Counted from the stretch's first letter, positions 45,982-59,700 are shown. The stretch is DNA of 64,000 bases from Hyperoodon ampullatus (GCA_949752795.1 OX457057.1:161301980-161365979); one strand, 5' to 3'. Made by a program: numbers and translations. Notes: a model not told the origin generated them from the sequence alone.

Positions 45982-46516
45982 GATCCAGCAATCCCACTCC
46001 TGGGCATATACTCAGACAAAACTCTAATTCGAAAAGATACATGTACCCTTAAGTTCATAGTAGCACTATTTACAGTGGAATATTACTCAGCCATAAAAAA
46101 ACAAAACAATGCCGTTTGTAGCAACATGGATGGACCTAGGATTATCATACTAAGTGAAGTAAGTCAGAAAGACAAATATCATATGATATCACTTATATGT
46201 GGAATCTAAAATGTGACACAAATGAACCTATCTATGAAACAGAAACATACAAAGAGAACAGACTTGTGGTTGCCAAGGTGGAGGGGGGGTGGGGGAGGGA
46301 TGGAGTGGGAGTTTGGGATTAGCAGATGCAAACTATTTTATGTAGGATGGATAAACAACAAGGCCTTACTGTATAGCACAGGGAACTATATTTAATAGCT
46401 TGTAATAAACCAAAATGGAAAATAACATGAAAAAGTATATAACTGAATCACTTTGCTGTACAGCAGAAATTAACACAACACTGTAAATCAACTATACTAA
46501 TAAAATTTTTTTTAAA
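45982..46516 (+). mobile_element. L1, 5'-truncated, perfect 12 bp target duplication
   Basis: GAGGCATATGGT is at 45970-45981 and 46517-46528. The element opens TGATCCAGCAATCCCACTCC and ends AATCAACTATACTAATAAAA. It appears to lack the segment between CACTATTTACA and GTGGAATATTACTCAGCC that full copies carry. The G-rich 3' UTR tract is present at 46280-46312. Confidence 0.93.
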
Positions 46517-46528
46517 GAGGCATATGGT

Positions 46529-48584
46529 TGTGGGAGTGTGCTAAGTGCTGTGACAGGGGTAATACAGGATGAACAAGTGTGTAAAGAAGAGGCACCTGCA
46601 CCAGTATTTCAGGGTAGGGAATTAGGTTAGGTTCAGTAGAGTTCTGCCTGAAAAAAAATAAAGCATTCAGAACAAATAAGAATTAGCAGAGCGTGAGGCT
46701 GGGAAAAGGGAGAAGGGAAGATATGAAAAATATTCCAGAGGAGTCCAAGAGTGTGCAAAAGACAAGACTGTAATTTGTAAATTACAAGTGGTTTCTCCCT
46801 GTTCATGCTCAGGTGATGGGCTATATTTCTCCTACCATCCAGAAGAACCTGCAAGCCCACCAGGACTTCTCTGAATCCAGGCCAAAGATAGGTTTAAGGC
46901 AGGAGTTTCCTCTTTTTCCAAGTCAATGGCAGTCAATGAAGAGTTAGCTTGGTTTCCCAGACTCAGGACTCACACCTTCATCCCAGGTGGCTAATGCCAG
47001 TAGAATCTTCATACCATAAGATTTTACTCTGTGGCCTTGATAAGGACAATGTAGAAGAATAGTCCACTGTTTTTTTTGCAATCAATGAGAAATGCTTCCT
47101 CATATTGACAACACAAAGGCTGCTTTCAGAAGACCTAAGGTCACAGGCAAATTGGGCTTTATATCTTTAGTGTAGGTATTAACTATGCAAACTTTTTCTA
47201 AGTTTCACTTCTCTTCGTAGAATGAAAATCAGGTTTATTTCCTATCATTGAGGACTGGAGGTTTAGAAAACCTCCTTAAAAGTAATATAAGAAAGTCATT
47301 AAGAGAAGGGAAGCAAATTAAGTTTTTAGAAATTTGTAAGGTCAGCTTTGCACTGTGGTTTTCCCTGGGCCAATGTTGTCACCCAAAGTCACAATGTGCC
47401 TAATTTCTAGAGGCCCAAGTTCCTATTTTCAAGCCGATGATTTATTAAAATTTCCCCTCCAAACGGATTATGGTAACATGAACAAAACAAAATGTTTTAG
47501 GCATCAATGATCTAAAATACAGATGTTCTTGAGCATGCACTTTCAATGGGGGCAAAAAAAAATCTTATTCTTCAGGTGTATAAAGCATAAAAATATGCAG
47601 TCCATAAACAGACATAGAGTATATATGCAGTATTAAAATTTCATGGGGGTAGATGATTAGGAAAAAAAAAATCTAAAAAGGTTCTTTAGAGAGGTGAGAA
47701 TGAAAAATTTGAGAAACATGGTGTGGATTCTTTTGCCAAGTGGGGAATACCTGAACTAATTCCATTTTAGTGATAATTCAAAATCCCTGGATGAAACAGA
47801 AAATCACAGTGATTTTATTTCCTACCAGTGTACTTGTGAGTGGCTCCAATTCTTTGTTTGGCCTTTGTTTCTCCTAGCAGAAGTCACGAAAATTGTTCAA
47901 GTATAAAGAAAACTCTAGGAATAATTTCTTTTAAAGGTATATGAATCATTAAGTTTATGACACACAAGAGTACAAACCAAGAAAGTAAATTTATTTAAAT
48001 TACTAAAATAGCTTTTAAAGTCATTTACAGATCAGCTGCTACAATTATTTTTCCTGATATAAGTAATATTAATTACTTTAAAATTATTTTGGTCAGTGAA
48101 ACATTAAAAAAACATGTTTCTCCATATAATATATATATGTATAAAATAAGTCTTTTCAAAAACTCTTGTTTTAGAATCCTCTATAAATCAGAATATTTGA
48201 CTTCTGACAGTCAGGAACAAATTACAATAAGGGGTATAAATTTATGAATACTGGTAGTCCTAGTGGGAAGAAACGAGACTGTACTCTACCACCAGTCATG
48301 GGATCCTCAAAAGGTAAATGATGAAGCCATTGACAGGCTCTAGTATTCTAAAAACAGTATTTTCATTTAAAGGTTTGTAGACACTAAAAAAATAAAGTGG
48401 ATCCAGAATGTTAAGCTTCTAAGAAAACCAAGGCAGTTGACGGATGAGAAAGCTGTTAGTGATGCAAAGTTAAAACTGAAATTCTATAGTAGTACAGTAA
48501 TGTACAGTAGTACATTTTAACATTCTTCATATATGGTAAACTTCACTTTCTTTTTCGCTTGAGGCACTCTTAACAGAATTTATC
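46529..48584. other. Region downstream of TOR1AIP1, nothing recognised
   Basis: Unique-looking AT-rich sequence with few repeats. Part of it may belong to a longer TOR1AIP1 3' UTR ending near the AATAAA signals at 47995 or 47819. Confidence 0.4.
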
Positions 48585-48600
48585 ACGTGCATTGTAAATC

Positions 48601-48606
48601 TTTATT
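48601..48606 (-). terminator. TOR1AIP1: Candidate TOR1AIP1 polyadenylation signal AATAAA
   Basis: This is the first canonical AATAAA downstream of the TOR1AIP1 stop on the minus strand. Further canonical signals occur at 47995-47990 and 47819-47814. Which one is used cannot be decided from sequence. Confidence 0.4.
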
Positions 48607-48999
48607 CTTGTTACACGAGTGTCATTAGAGGACTCAGAATGCAACAAGGAGACATGCAGGAAATCAAACCCTTCTTCAACAGCCCAGGAGAGCTGGTTAA
48701 CAAATGGTTTACCAATTCCTGAAACTGTATTTCTTAACAAAACTTTCAGGATATGACCAAAATAAATGGCTCTGAACTTACCCATTCTTAAGAGCCAAGT
48801 GAACAAATATACTAAACCTCATCATATACATGCTTCAAAATCTTTGGGAGGAATAAAAATTTCTTAAAGGAGAAAAAAGGACATGTGAAAAACAAGTCCC
48901 AACAGAATTCACTGAGAATGCAGTTCATATAACTATGGGTTACCAAGGTGGAAAGGATACATATAACTATGTTTGACTAACCCTAAGCCTCAGTGGCTT

Positions 49000-49115
49000 T
49001 CTTTTTGGCCACGTGGGGCGGCTTGCAGGATCTTAGTTCCCTGACCAGGGATCAAACCTGGGCCCTCGGCAGTGAAAGCGTGGAGTCCTGGAACCACTGG
49101 AACGCCAGGGAATTC
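49000..49115 (-). mobile_element. Short older CHR-type SINE, minus orientation
   Basis: Reversed it reads GGGAATTCCCTGGCGTTCCA and onward, with box B GGTTTGATCCC and the end GTGGCCAAAAAG. The target duplication CCTCAGTGGCTT is at 48988-48999 and 49116-49127. It is sense with respect to TOR1AIP1 and probably in its 3' UTR. Confidence 0.93.
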
Positions 49116-49420
49116 CCTCAGTGGCTTATTTTAACGTTTCATCTTGAAGACTTCTTCCCCCCTTTCCCTCCCCATTCCACAACCTTTCCCATGTCTCCTT
49201 CTCCTTGCCCTCCAAAATCAAAGGAAAAAAACAAAAATCCCAAACACACATTCAGATGGCCTTTCATTATTTTTGTTCCTATAAGCAGAAGCTGACTACG
49301 GAATTCACATCTAAACGATGTAGAAGAGGACAAAAGGGGAACCCACAGTTGTGCTCAGGGAGCTGTCTTACTAATAACTCAACAAACTGTGAAAAAAACC
49401 TAAGTTAAAAAATTGGGTGG

Positions 49421-49610
49421 GGGCTTCCCTGGTGGCGCAGTGGTTGAGAGTCCGCCTGCCGATGCAGGGGACACGGGTTCATGTCCCGGTCCGGGAAGAT
49501 CCCACATGCTGCGGAGCAGCTGGGTCCGTGAGCCATGGCCGCTGAGCCTGCGCGTCTGGAGCCTGTGCTCTGCAACGGGAGAGGCCACAACAGTGAGAGG
49601 CCCGCGTACC

Positions 49611-49636
<26 letters not shown>
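49421..49636 (+). mobile_element. CHR SINE, short subtype
   Basis: A young-looking body with a long pure A-tail. The target duplication AAAAATTGGGTGG is at 49408-49420 and 49637-49649. It is antisense to TOR1AIP1, 345 bases past the stop codon, and so probably in the 3' UTR. Confidence 0.95.
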
Positions 49637-49644
<8 letters not shown>

Positions 49645-49980
49645 GGTGGATTCATAGGAAGGAGCCTAATCCCTCCCACTGGTCATACCATAGCAATAAT
49701 GATTCAACCCAGAATCTAAGCAGATCCTCTATGGGACTGCATATAATTTATAGTCCTCAGATATCATTAACACAGATCTCAATGGAAACAAGGAAACGAT
49801 TCTCTCAAAAAACAGATAATTAGGTTGAATAAACGATTTAGATATTCCATGTTTACCTAAGAACTTAACCTCCTTTAAAAAGAAAGCAGTTCTTTCAAAA
49901 AGAGCTCTGGATCCTGTCTATGGTTAGAAAGTTTGAAAAATTCTCAGAACTTGAGACACGATTTTCTCTTCTGTCTCCTC

Positions 49981-50768
49981 TTATAAGCAGATGCCCCTTT
50001 TCAGGTCATTTTCAGGTTGTACAGGCAGGACTAAGTGAGAAATACGGCTCCAGAGCCCACTCAATTTGTCTGGGTCCATGTGTTTGTAGGAGTTGGGTGT
50101 ATCAGAGTTGGTGAACTTGACTTTGAGGAAATCCCTCACTTTTTCTTCAATTTCCTTTAGGCCTAGACTGGTTCCAAGTGTCTCCTCCTCTAACAAGACA
50201 GTTAGGACTAAGGCTACATCTTTGAAGGCTGCATTTTCATGATCACAATACTTATGGAAGATCAAAGTAGAGCCTGCAGGCAATGACTCAAAGCGGTGGA
50301 CCACAGCTGCATTCTGGCCATTTTGGAATCCGTTGCTCAGTTCCTGATCTACCTCTAGTTTGACAACATCACTGTCTTGAGTTGCTTTGCCTGCCCCATC
50401 AATCCGGATTGCAGGAACACTTCGGAAGGAAGAATAGGCATCAGCAATTTGTTCACTCAGACACTTGAGTGCTTCTTCAGCATCTCGGGCAGCAGTGAGC
50501 AGCAAGATAGCAGGCTGAGGCTGAGGGTGGGAGCTATTAAGATGTTTTTCCAGGAATGTTAGGCTCCTTTTCCACAGCTTCTCATCTTGACCTTGGTACT
50601 TATTCATAAGTTGTTTCATCTGGTTCTGGAACTCTTGAACAGCAGTGGTTTCTGCTTCAGGAGTACGAGTGTACCAAAAACACCCAATGAGAAAAGCAGC
50701 TATCAGAACACAGGGACACCACCACTTCACCTTCACAAAAGATGCACTTTTGGGTTGTCCAGTCACTT
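49981..50768 (-). CDS. TOR1AIP1: TOR1AIP1 last coding exon: membrane helix and luminal torsin-activating domain
   Basis: The acceptor CCTGAGCAG precedes 50768, and the exon reads [10 protein letters not shown] at its start. An apparent start at 50766 is an internal Val codon, not an initiator. Exon residues 15-32 form the single membrane span. The rest is the luminal domain, an AAA+-like fold lacking its own nucleotide site. Landmarks include [50 protein letters not shown] and the arginine finger in LWSR at residue 241 of the exon. It ends KRGICL followed by TAA. Confidence 0.97.
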
Positions 50769-53700
50769 CTGCTCAGGAAAAAAAGAAATGATAGACAAAT
50801 ATTATTTTCTTAGATTCAAGAGCAAGTGACTTGTAAAGTTAATATTAATCTTCATAAACATTAGATAAGAGAGGAAGGAATTTACAGAAGGGACCTGATA
50901 ATTTACTTTCTTAAAGAAATAATTTAGCACATGTGTTTTAAGTTACGCGTATGAGTATGCATATTGTCTCTTCAATGTCAAAATGATAAAGAGACTTAGA
51001 GGAAAAAGTAGAATTTAAGTATATGTAATGGCATGTGTAAGTCAGAAAGAATACAATTTATACAGCAAAACTATTATTACTGCTGCTAATATTTGGGAGG
51101 TAAACAATATTAAAAGACACTTTACAAAATAGTTTTAAATTTAGAAACTAACATGGATTATTATCCAAGGTGGAATATTTATGTATATAAAGGGATAAAG
51201 AAAAGGATGCATTATAAGTGAAATCTTCCATATAATAGCTAGCTGTCCCTTTAATTGCACTGATGCCTATCTTTTGCTGTATGCAAGTTAACCCTGGTAA
51301 AACTTAGTTTGCAACTCATTCCTAATTATTACTGGCAATGATGATATGAATTTACATTTACCTAGTGCTCTTCAGTTTAAGCACTTTCTCATATACCACG
51401 TCATTTAATAATTTAATATGACAGCAACAGTATTTTTACACTTTCTATTTATTGACTGCTTTAGACTAATAATTGTACCGTGGACCCTCTAGAGCAACAG
51501 TTCTCAAAGTGTGGCTGGTGGGGTATCTCAAGATCCTCTTCAAGGGGGTCCTTGAGGTTAAAACTATTCTCCCGACACTAAGATCTTATTTGCCTTTTTC
51601 CACCATATTGACATCTGCACTGATGGTGTAAAAAGCCATGGTAGGAAAAATAACTGATGCTTTAGATGAATCACAGGGCAATAGCACCAAACTAGAACTG
51701 TCTTTGTATTCTTCATGGCCATGTATTCCAGGTTATCAGTTTCACTTGAGAACATCCTTCATGAAGCATTTAAAAGAATTTATCTTATTAGAACTCAACC
51801 TTGAGTAGAAATCTTAACATTCTATGTGAAGAAATGGGACATATATATAAGCACTTCTGCTACACAGAACAGTATATGGCTGTCTCAAAGAAAAGAACTT
51901 TGTGCAACTGAGTTGTGAGCTGAAATCGTGTTTTCATAGAATTTTTACTTGAAAGGACAAGTGACAAACTGTGGTTAGTCAGACTTTCATATTTGGGAGA
52001 CTTTTTCTGGAAAACAAACAACGTGAGCCTGTTGCTTTCAGGCTCAGAAAACAACTGACTGGGACTTCCCTGGTGGCGCAGAGGTTAAGAATCCGCCTGC
52101 CAACGCAGGGGACACGGGTTCAATCCCTGGTCTGGGAAGATCCTACACGCCACGGAGCAACTAAGCCCGTGCGCCACAACTACTGAGCCTGCGCTCTAGA
52201 GCCCATGAGCCACAACTACTGAACCCCGCGTGCCACAACTACTGAAGCCTGCGCGCCTAGAGCCCGTACTCTGCAACAAAGAGAAGCCACCGCAATGAGA
52301 AGCCTGCACACTGCAATGAAGGGTAGCTCCCGCTCACCGCAACTAGAGAAAACCTGTACGCAGCAAAGAAAACCCAATGCAGCCAAAAATAAATTAATAA
52401 ATAAATTAAAAAACCAAAAAAACCCCCAATATATTTTAACAGTTTGAATACAGAAGCGGAATGAAACTTCAGCTCCATTTTATTAAGCCAGGCATTAGAG
52501 ATCAGACAAAATACAAAGCAATCTACCACTCTCCTTACTAAATTATTTAAAAATAACTAACATTAAAAAAATTTTTCCAATTTTAATCTCTAGGTAAATA
52601 TGGACAGGTATAACTCATATATATTTTTTAAGTCTTTTTTTAAAAAAGGTCTCTGGGGTTCTTATTAATTTTGCTAGTGGATAGTGGTATTGAGACCAAA
52701 GAATCTGAGAATCACTGTTATTTTCTTAGTACTCTTTCAAGATAATGAAAAGGCTTAGAGAACTAAAGAAACTTGCCCCAAGGCTATACACAAGGTAAGT
52801 GGTCCAAACTAATTCAAATTCAGGTCTGTGAACTCTAAAACACTATGGTATTCCCATTATGTCATGCTATGTGCATCTTTCTTTTGACTCAATAAGGTTC
52901 ACTTGGTTAACAGTATTAGTTGCTTTACTTGTTAACTTTCACTTTTGGTGTTATGGATAATAAAGTAAAGGGGAAAGCCAGATGTTTTTCACAGAGTTTG
53001 TCCTTCAAGATTTTTACTGCTGGTAAAATATATACTTTTTCCTTTGAAGTACTTAAAATATAATTCTTCAAATAGCATGAAGTTCTTTTGTGTCAAAAAA
53101 TTTAAAAATCATTATGTTCACCAATTTTAGAGACTCATTTAATGAAAGCTGAAACTTACGTTGGCTGGAGGTTGATGGAGATTGGTTTCCAAGCTCTGAT
53201 TTCTGAACACCGTCATCTAATGATAGGAGTAATAAAGACTATCAATTTACGTTTCATAATTTCAGTATTTCCAACAGAAAAAGAAAATACAAACTTCACC
53301 AAGAGAAAATAAGGCAGAGATCTGTCAGAAACAGAAGAAAAAGCAGAAGATCCAAGTGTCTATTAGATTGACAGCTGCTTAAGACACAAGATTGATTTCT
53401 TTCATAATTAATGTAATGGTCGAGTACAAAGCATACTCTTAACACATTAGTTTTGTGAGAAAGCCTTGAAGAACTTGACCCAAATTATTTAATGGGAGTG
53501 GTGAAACTTCTGGGACAAAGTTAAGAGGACAAAGAAAATAAGCACAGCTATAATGAAAGGAAACAAATAATACCATCTGAAAAACTGCCATATATCGAAC
53601 GCTTGCCTGATGATGATGCTGTAAAGAGGGAAAGAAGGACAAAATATGATTATGGATTACTGAGCTCCCTGGATAAGGGGTTTTAAGGTAAAACTCAATC

Positions 53701-56700
53701 TTAATCTTCATTAATTTCTACCTCAAACTGATTTAAATACTTCCTCTGGTGTTTCTGACCATTTCAAATATCAGTAATATGTTAGAAATTACACTGAAAA
53801 ACTTTTCACCATTGCTGGTAATAGACAAGTAATTGTTTCAGCTTTGTGGTTAAACAATAGATTTCAAAAATAATTTTCCCACCACTCCATCAAATCGCTA
53901 TTTCCATCATACTTTAGAAAACAAACGAAAAGCCCTTTCCTTTTCCTCTACGTCCTCCTTGGCATAGCCACAGATTTTAACGTCTAAGAGAGAGGAAATG
54001 GAAGGACAGGGTTCAGAAAGGGAAGAGGCTGAGCTACTCATTTGTATGATCTACATTACCAATACTGTCATCTAGCACTTGCCTGGAGTTTTATAACTTT
54101 ATGTGTATAAGTGATCTTCCTAGTATTTATCAACAGTTTTCATTTGAGAAACACTGGACTAAACTGGAGGAATAAAATTAGCATTGCTAATTTATTTATT
54201 TTATACATTTTTTTACAGAAATAGCCTTACTTCTGGTCATATGACAAAAAACCTCAAATGAAACAAAATGACATCAACCTTAACTCTAAAGGCATATTGT
54301 TTTGCAGTTACTAGGTTAGCCTAGGAAATGGCATCATTTAGAAGCTTCAAAGTTAGGTAACCAAAGTTAAAACTGTCTTACTAAAAAAAAAAAAAAATTT
54401 CCATCAGATAATGTTTATCTTAAATACCTCATTCCATGGTTGCAAAGATCAAATGAGATAATATATGAAAATGGTGTGAAGTGCATGATGATATTAATAA
54501 TGGAGAATAGCTAAATAATAGTTATTATGAAACATATGTAACATTCATATAACTCATAAGAACATAAAATTAAGAAAACAAACTTAACACAAACAAAATT
54601 AAGAAAAACTCCCATTTACAATAGCATCAAAAAGAATAAAATATTTAGGAATAAGATTCACCAGGGAGGTAAAAGAATTATACACTGAAACCTCTAAAAC
54701 ACTAATGAAAGGAATTAAAGCAGACATAAGTAAATGGAAAGACATCCCATGGTCATGGAATGGAGAATTAATATTCTTAAAATGTCCATACTACCGAAAG
54801 CAATCTACAGATTCAGTGCAATCTGTATCAAAATTCCAATGGCATTTTTTTACAGATACAGAAAACAATCCTAAAATTCATATGGAACCACGAAAGACCC
54901 CAAATTTGAAAGGCCAAAACAACTTTGAGTAAGAAGAACAAAACCGGAGGCATCACACTTTCTGATTTCAAAATATATCACAAAGCTAGAATAATCAAAA
55001 CATTATGATACTGCCATAAATACAGACATATAGACCAATGGAAGAGAAGAGAAAGTCAGAAATAAACCCATGAAGATATAGTCAACTGATCCTCAACAAG
55101 GGTGTCAAGACTACACAATAGTGAAAGGATAGTCTCTTCAGTAAATGGTACTGGGGAAACTGGGTATCCACATACAAAGAATGAAATTGGACCCTTATAC
55201 CATACACAAAAATTGACTCAAAATGGATTAAAGACTTAAATTAAGAATTGAAACAATAAAACTCCCAGAAGAAACATGGGGAAAAAGCTTCTTGAAGTTG
55301 GCCTTGACAATGATTTCTTGGATATAACAACAAAAGCACGGACAACAAAAGTAAAAATAGACCATGGAATTACATCAAACTTAAAAAGCACATGACTTAT
55401 GTGATCAAAATCACAATGAGAAATCACCTCATATTATCAAATGTATTGTGGCTATTATCGAAAAAACAAAAGTGCAAGGTATGTGGAGAGGATGTGGAGG
55501 AAAGAGAATCCCTGTACACTGTTGGTGGGAATATAAATTGGTGCAGTCACTATGGAAGAGAATTATGGAGGTTCCCCAAAAGGTTAAAAATGGACTACCA
55601 TATGATCCGGTAATCCCACTTTTGGATATATATCCAAAGGAACTGAAATTACGATCTTGGAGAGATATCTGCACACCCATGTTCACTGCAGTCATATTCA
55701 CAATAGCCAAAACAGGGAAGCAAACTAAATGTCCACTGACAAATTAATGGATAAAGAAAATGTGATGTATTTATACATACATATGTATACACACACATAC
55801 ACACACAATGGAATTATTATTCAGCTTTAAAAAAGAAGGAAATCTTGCCACTCTGGACAACATGGAGAACATTATCCTAATGAAATAAGTCAGATACAGA
55901 TATGCAAATACTTCATAATATCGTTTATGTGAGGAACATAGTCAAATTCATAGAAACAGGTGGTTTCCAGGGCCTGGGGGAGGGGGAAATCAGGAGATAT
56001 CAGTCAAAGGGTACACAGTTTCAGTTAAATGAGATGAAAAAATCCTAGAAATCTACTGTAGAGCATAGTACCTATATTTATTGTCCTATATATTAAAAAT
56101 TTGCTAAGAGGGTAGATCTTAAGTGTTCTTATCACACACATAATAATAAATAAAGAGGGTGGGAGAAAACTTTTGGAGGTGATAGGTATGTTCACGGCAT
56201 AGACTATGGTGATGGTTTCACAGGTATATACTTATCTCCAAACTCATCAAGTTGTATACAGTAAATACATAAGTTGTAACATTAAATGCATGTCAATCAC
56301 AGATGAATTGATAAAGAAGATGTGGTATATATATAATCAATGGAATATTAACCATAAAAGAGAATGAAATAATGCCGTTTGCAGCAACATGGATGGACCT
56401 AGAGATTATCATACTAAGCAAAGTGAGTCAGAGAAAGACAAATACCATATGACATCACTCATATGTGGATTCTAAAATATGACATAAATGAATGTATCTA
56501 TGAAACAGAAACAGACTCACAGACATAGAGAACACACTTGTGGTTGCCAAGAAGGTGGGGGTAGGGGAGGAATCGACTGGGAGTTTGGGATTAGCAGATG
56601 CAAACTATTATATATAGGATGGATAAACAACAAGGTCCTATTGTATAGCACAGGGAACTATATTCAATATCCTGTGATAACCCATAATGGAAAAGAATAT

Positions 56701-59700
56701 GAAAAAGAATATATATATGAATAACTGAATCGCTTTGCCATACAGCAGAAATTAACACAACATTGTAAATCAACTATACTTTAACAAAATATTTTAAAAA
56801 CCAAAATGAATGTATGTCAATCATACTTCAATAAAATAGTTTAACCTACAGTTAAAGAGTATGTGAAACAATTTAGAAAAAAAATCCATCAAGATAATGT
56901 TTATCTTGAATACTTTAATCCATGGTTGCAAAGATCAAATGAGACAATACATAAAAATGTTAAGTGCTCTTCTACGATGATTTTAATGATATAGAATAGA
57001 TAAGTAACAGTTATTATATACCACATGAAATATTTATATAATTTGAAGAACTCAAACTTAGTAGGGTATATATTCTGCTGAGGCAACACACTGTCTAAAA
57101 GGTAAACTTTATCCTTATTAAAAATAATTTTACAGACAGTAATAAAAATTCCGTTAAAAAAGATCTTTTTAAAAAGATAAAGCTCAGAGCTTTTCTAGTA
57201 TGAAGAGTATGGTAACAATCAATCACTCTATAAAGTCAAAAGCAGAGGGCATGAATCTTTCATAGTTATTACTACTGATTATTACACAATATATTGTTAA
57301 CAATAAATAAGCATTAATTATTTATGTGGTACATTTAGACTTAAAAAACTGTGTTCACATATATAATAAGCTCATTAGAATAACCTAGTTATAGGCACTA
57401 TTGTCCCAACTCTAAAGTTAAGAAAATTGAGGTTCACAAAGCTTAAGAGACTTTACCAAGATGACTCAATTAGTAAGTAGAAGATCTGGGACTGGAACCC
57501 AATAGCTCTAACTCCAAACTCTCCTCTTTTCTCTACACCACTTTTAGAGACAGGTTCCAAAACATGTGTATTAATGAAGCACAGACTCGGAGGCCTCACT
57601 GTTTTACCATCTGGGACACAGCAAAAGTACAGACAGTGGTTCTGTCTTTCCCCAAAGATCTGGATACAGGCAGAAACCTGAACTGGGACCTGTCTACCCA
57701 GAGAACTGGTGCTAACAGGGTGATAATGATCTGAAATCCAGGTTCTTGAACACCTAAATCTAAAAATGAATTTTTTTTCTCACTGAAGCAGGCAGAAGTG
57801 TATAGTTAAGACAATAAGATATGAAACTTGGAATGCCAAGGAAAAGTTTTTTCAAATGATGTTAGATTGAAGAGAAATCTATAAGGCTGTTTGGAAATCA
57901 CTGCAATCTTCTACTCTGATTGAAAATTCTTTCTTCCTGCAATCTTCTACTCTGATTGAAAATTCTTTCTTCTTATCTTAAAGTCCTTCTGTGGTCAAAA
58001 ATCTAAAAAATTTTGTTACCTGCACCTGAATGTGCAAATTTCTGCTATATAGTTTCTCTTTAACTCTGGAAGTCCTGTATATATGGTAGATGGCTATCAA
58101 CCAGTATACAACTATTTAAGCCATAACAAATATAAAAACTTAAGACAAAGTAGGAATACAGAGAAAATACTACAAATGCACTATCAATTTAGCAACCATA
58201 AAGATCTACTTCTACATTCCAACTAGACCTTCAATATAATTATTTTCCCTTCTGCATTGCATTTGCACAGTGTCTTAACAGAGGACAATGCAAACATTTT
58301 TTGAGAACAATATGTACTACACTTCACTTTTCTGGAAGTAATTTATCTGCTATTAGTTACCCAGAATATATAGTTAAAAACTAATAACATCATAAAACTC
58401 TGAGCTTTTCATAGTATGTACACTTAAACTCTTGCAGTTTTGCTTCCAAGAGTAATTCTAGATCTTCAGAATGTTTTAATTTTTGATACTGGTTATAACC
58501 ATAATCTTAAAAAGCTGAATTAATATTTGGTTTCCTAACTATAATAGGTCAAGAAGAACAAATTTTAAGAGGAAATGGTCTTCTAATAGCAAGTAAATAC
58601 AGCAATAAGAAATGACAGCCAGGGAATTCCCTGGCGGTCCAGTGGTTAGGACTCTGTGCTCTCACTGCCGAGGGCCCTGGTTTGATCCCTGGCTGGGGAA
58701 CTAAGATCCCACAAGCTGCGAAGCGTGGCCAAAAAAAAAAAATAACAGCCAACAATAAGGCGAGGGCAAAAAGCTATTTCAGTTTTAGACAGCTGAAGAA
58801 CTCACTTACGTGTACAGTAAAACTTCACTGCTGGGGAAAAAATGAATTGCAACCACTACTACTTTACTGATAGAAAAACAAAGTCACAGAGGTTATCTTG
58901 TCCAATTACAGTTAGTCATTTCATGAGCAAGAGCTATATGATGGGGATTTTTATATTATCTAAATAAAAGTAACGGACACCTGATGACCTCGAGACCTAC
59001 TGTGGCTACATGAGTAAGGAAGGGATAGAGGTTAAAGGTCACTTAAGGCATGGCATGGATTTTTTTATACAGTCAAGGTTTAATGTGGCCACACTGCTAT
59101 AGAAATTATGATAGACACTGAATTCAAAGTTTTTTTTTTTAAACTTTATTGGAGTATAATTGCTTCACAATGGTGGGTTAGTTTCTGCTTTATAACAAAG
59201 TGAATCAGTTATACCTATGCATCTGTTCCCACATCCCTTCCCTCTTGCGTCTCCCTCCCTTCCACCCTCCCTATCCCACCCCCCCCCAGGCAGTCACAAA
59301 GTACAGATCCGATCTCCCTGTGCTATGTGGCTGCCTCCCACCAGCTATCCACCCCACGTTTGGCAGTGTACATATGTCCATGCCTCTCTCTCGCTTTGTC
59401 ACAGCATACCCTTCCCCCGCCCCATATCCTCAAGTCCATTCTCAAGTAGGTCTGTGTCTTTACTCCTGTTTTATCCCTAGGTTCTTCATGACATTTTTTC
59501 CCTTAAATTCCATATATATGTGTTAGCATACGGTATTTGTCTTTCTCTTTCTGACTTACTTCACTCTGTATGACAGACTCTAGGTCCATCCACCTCATTA
59601 CAAATAGCTCAGTTTCGTTTCTTTTTATGGCTGAGTAATATTCCATTGTATATGTGTGCCACATCTTCTTTATCCATTCATCCGATGATGGACACTTAGG

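Larger units (their letters stand above)
48585..49980 (-). other. TOR1AIP1: Probable TOR1AIP1 3' UTR
   Basis: The sequence downstream of the TAA stop has no competing gene and is expected to hold the 3' UTR. The first AATAAA on the minus strand is at 48606-48601, which would give a UTR of about 1.4 kb. Two CHR SINEs in opposite orientation lie inside it (49000-49115 and 49421-49636). The extent is inferred from the signal alone; longer forms using AATAAA at 47995 or 47819 are possible. Confidence 0.45.

Noticed and set aside
48570..48806. 78-residue minus-strand frame downstream of TOR1AIP1
   Set aside because: It has no family resemblance, and its position fits 3' UTR. It contains the candidate poly(A) signal region.
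50764..50766. Start codon for a 261-residue protein at the left part of the TOR1AIP1 exon
   Set aside because: The codon is GTG (Val) inside an exon. The frame joins upstream exons through a good acceptor, so it is not a separate gene or start.
49981..50768. Assignment of the luminal domain to TOR1AIP2 (LULL1)
   Set aside because: The luminal domains are related, but the four upstream exons in correct phase match the LAP1 nucleoplasmic region, and the gene lies next to CEP350 as TOR1AIP1 does.
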